A stretch of 6,961 nt of DNA from Clostridia bacterium (GTDB lineage Bacteria; Bacillota_A; Clostridia; Christensenellales; CAG-138): assembly GCA_017459315.1 (NCBI GenBank), contig JAFUDD010000451.1, forward strand, positions 1-6,961, written 5' to 3'. The notes below the pieces were generated by a model that ran no database searches, was not told the origin of the DNA, and saw only the letters and a list, made by a program, of their open reading frames with translations. The position numbers and the translations under genes were made by a program. This document shows, piece after piece, positions 5,797 to 6,961 of this stretch (position 1 is its first letter; each line of letters starts with the position of its first letter).

Positions 5797-5828
5797 CATA
5801 ATTTTTCCATATATGTGGAAAAATTATG
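5797..5828. repeat. Long inverted repeat between divergent genes, 13-bp perfect arms
   Basis: CATAATTTTTCCA (5797-5809) and TGGAAAAATTATG (5816-5828) are perfect reverse complements around TATATG. The repeat lies between the divergent glycosyltransferase and MerR promoters, about 30 bp upstream of the former -35 and 55 bp upstream of the latter. It has no T run beyond the stem on either side, so it does not look like an intrinsic terminator. It may be an operator for an unknown regulator. Confidence 0.65.
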
Positions 5829-5883
5829 ATGGAAACGGTTTTCGCGCCGTATGCTCCGTATAGTATGATTCTGGAAAAAAGTC

Positions 5884-5914
5884 TTGACTCTGCCGTTACG
5901 TCAGGGTATATACT
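5884..5914 (+). promoter_or_regulatory. MerR-type promoter and operator of the TipAS-domain regulator gene
   Basis: TTGACT (5884-5889) and TATACT (5909-5914) are separated by 19 nt, the over-long spacer typical of promoters activated by MerR-family proteins. An alternative -10, TATATA at 5907-5912, would give 17 nt. Within the spacer, ACTCTGCCG (5887-5895) and CGTCAGGGT (5899-5907) form a dyad with 7 of 9 pairs around TTA. This is the expected layout for autoregulation by the encoded protein. The predicted start is close to the GGAGG site, so the leader is very short. Confidence 0.75.
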
Positions 5915-5933
5915 GCTCTTGGAGGTGAGAAGG

Positions 5934-6677
5934 ATGCGCATATCCGAACTGGCCGAGGCCGCAGGCGTCAGCGTGCGCACGCTGCGCTGGTATGACAAAA
6001 TCGGACTGCTGCTGCCGGAGCAGGTCGATCCCCAAAGCGGCTATCGCTATTACGGCTCGGCGTCGCTTGAACGGCTGCGGGATATCCTGTTTTACCGGGA
6101 ACTGGATTTTCCGCTGGAGGAGATCCGACGCATTCTCGACGCTCCCGATTACGACAGAGGCATGGCGCTTGCGCGGCAGAAGCAGCTGCTGACCCTGAAA
6201 AAACAGCGCATAGACCGCTTGCTTAAGGCGCTTGACGCCGCCGAGAAAGGAGAACCCGTTATGACACCGATTGACAATACCGATTATATCCCCGCGCGCG
6301 ACGCGTTTGCCGCCGAAGCCAAGGCACGCTGGGGACAGACCGACGCCTACCGCGCGTTTGTCGAACAGACAAAAGCGTATACCGCGCGCGAATGGTCGGA
6401 TGCCCAAGCTGAACAGAACGCCCTGATGGACGCGTTCGGCGCGGCGGCTAAGGCAAACGCCGCAGTCGACGATCCGCATGTGCAAACGCTTGTCGCCGCA
6501 TGGCAGGCGTGCATCACCAAGCATTTTTATCCCTGCACGGATGCGATTTTGCGCAGCCTTGGGCAGATGTACCTTGCCGACGAACGCTTCACCGCCAATC
6601 TCGATGCGCACGGCGCCGGCACGGCGAAGCTGATGAGCGAGGCCATTGCGCGGTTTGTGAATGCAAAGCAGCGTTAA
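5934..6677 (+). CDS. MerR-family regulator with TipAS-type ligand-binding domain
   Basis: This 247-residue regulator has an N-terminal MerR winged helix (MRISELAEAAGVSVRTLRWY, then the GYRYYG wing), a linker helix to about residue 105, and a C-terminal TipAS-like domain. The latter is recognised from AKARWGQTDAYRAF, then KHFYPCTDAILRSLGQMYLADERFTANLDAHG near the end (motif read in two parts). TipAS domains bind thiopeptide antibiotics and other hydrophobic cyclic ligands. C201 in FYPCT probably corresponds to the cysteine that reacts covalently with thiostrepton in Streptomyces TipA. The start is set by GGAGG 8 nt upstream; an in-frame ATG at 5826 is rejected because it would place the promoter inside the coding region. 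The long-spacer promoter upstream implies autoregulation. No drug exporter lies beside it in this window, so its targets are unknown. Family assignment is strong; the ligand is not known. Confidence 0.9.
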   Translation: MRISELAEAAGVSVRTLRWYDKIGLLLPEQVDPQSGYRYYGSASLERLRDILFYRELDFPLEEIRRILDAPDYDRGMALARQKQLLTLKKQRIDRLLKALDAAEKGEPVMTPIDNTDYIPARDAFAAEAKARWGQTDAYRAFVEQTKAYTAREWSDAQAEQNALMDAFGAAAKANAAVDDPHVQTLVAAWQACITKHFYPCTDAILRSLGQMYLADERFTANLDAHGAGTAKLMSEAIARFVNAKQR

Positions 6678-6691
6678 CGACAGATCAAAGG

Positions 6692-6725
6692 AAAAGAGTC
6701 TGCGGCTTGCCTGCAGGCTCTTTTT
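6692..6725 (+). terminator. Terminator of the MerR-family gene
   Basis: AAAGAGTCTGC (6693-6703) pairs with GCAGGCTCTTT (6713-6723) over 11 positions, including one G-U pair, followed by TT in a five-T run (6721-6725). It starts about 15 nt after the stop codon. The -35 element of the next promoter lies in its loop. Confidence 0.85.
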
Positions 6726-6735
6726 GTGGTATACT
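6707..6735 (+). promoter_or_regulatory. Promoter of the dUTPase gene (TTGCCT-17-TATACT, extended -10)
   Basis: TTGCCT (6707-6712) and TATACT (6730-6735) are 17 nt apart, with TGG directly before the -10. Transcription would start near 6742, about 23 nt before the ATG. The -35 sits in the loop of the preceding terminator and the spacer contains its downstream arm and T run. Confidence 0.78.
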
Positions 6736-6764
6736 GTCCGTAAAGTCCCAAGGAGGTTTCCTGT

Positions 6765-6961
6765 ATGCTGTCCGTTCCGATCAAAAAGCTCCGTCCCGAT
6801 GCGGTGATTCCCACGCGCGGCTCGTCCGCGGCGGCGGGGTATGACCTGTATGCGTGCCTCGATGCGCCGGTTGTGATTGCGCCCGGCGCGACTGTCAAGA
6901 TCGGCACCGGCATCACCGCCGCGTTGCCGGACGGGTACTTTGCCGCATGCTTTGCCCGGAG
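6765..6961 (+). CDS. dut: dUTP diphosphatase (dUTPase), N-terminal part, cut by the window edge
   Basis: The 65 complete codons present encode the start of a trimeric dUTPase, which hydrolyses dUTP to dUMP and pyrophosphate, keeping uracil out of DNA and supplying dUMP for thymidylate synthesis. Conserved motif 1 is present as AAGYDLYA (23-30). The stretch GATVKIGTGITAALPDGYFA (41-60) matches the family core strand, and the window stops in CFAR plus the first two bases of the next codon, just where motif 2 (typically RSS) begins. The start is well supported by AAGGAGG 8 nt upstream and by its own promoter. Roughly 140-150 residues are usual for the family, so more than half lies outside. The active-site motifs beyond the edge could not be checked. 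Confidence 0.9.
   Translation, partial: MLSVPIKKLRPDAVIPTRGSSAAAGYDLYACLDAPVVIAPGATVKIGTGITAALPDGYFAACFAR

Noticed and set aside
5826..5933. 36-residue N-terminal extension of the MerR-family gene
   Set aside because: The extension covers the MerR-type promoter and half of the long inverted repeat; the ATG at 5934 starts exactly at the conserved MerR helix and follows GGAGG.
5901..6611. 236-residue open frame on the minus strand
   Set aside because: It is antisense to the MerR/TipAS gene and shows no independent start signals or known motifs.

Overview
This window looks like a chromosomal segment from a GC-rich Firmicute, most likely a gut-type Clostridium relative (Oscillospiraceae or similar). 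That placement is an inference from three things: strong AAGGAGG-type ribosome binding sites set about 6-8 nt before the starts, sigma-A style promoters in AT-rich intergenic DNA, and GC-rich codon third positions that open many long antisense shadow frames. No mobile element, CRISPR array, tRNA or rRNA was seen.

Layout. The left edge (1-38, minus) holds the first 12 codons of a gene that leaves the window, with its own promoter built around a 9-bp inverted repeat. From 3207 down to 224 (minus) runs a four-gene metal-uptake operon: a Fur-family regulator (probably Zur), a lipoprotein metal-binding receptor (ZnuA-like), an ATPase (ZnuC-like) and a membrane permease (ZnuB-like). It ends in an intrinsic terminator at 182-203. 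Its promoter (TTGACA-17-TATCTT) is followed at once by a perfect palindrome with 9-bp arms, the expected place for a Fur-type autoregulatory operator. Divergent from it (3419-3592, plus) is a tiny, very acidic protein with one canonical EF-hand loop, followed by two terminator hairpins.

From 5673 down to 3777 (minus) lies a translationally coupled pair, a GT4-type glycosyltransferase and a PlsC-type acyltransferase overlapping by 11 nt, which together suggest membrane lipid or glycolipid synthesis. Their promoter (TTGCAT-17-TATAAT) sits in a 260-bp divergent intergenic region containing a 32-nt inverted repeat, repeated CGGACAT motifs and a leader hairpin. Rightwards, a MerR/TipAS-type regulator (5934-6677, plus) is driven by a typical long-spacer MerR promoter with its own dyad. 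The window ends in the first 65 codons of a dUTPase (dut), whose -35 element lies inside the terminator hairpin of the regulator gene.

How the genes work together. The metal operon is a self-contained sense-and-import unit: the regulator would bind its own promoter when metal is plentiful and repress regulator and transporter together. The receptor carries a His/Asp-rich loop typical of zinc receptors, but at the third ligand position it appears to have Asp instead of His, so zinc versus manganese is not settled. The other genes look like ordinary accessory or housekeeping genes. The least explained items are the EF-hand microprotein and the palindromes in the glycosyltransferase/MerR intergenic region.
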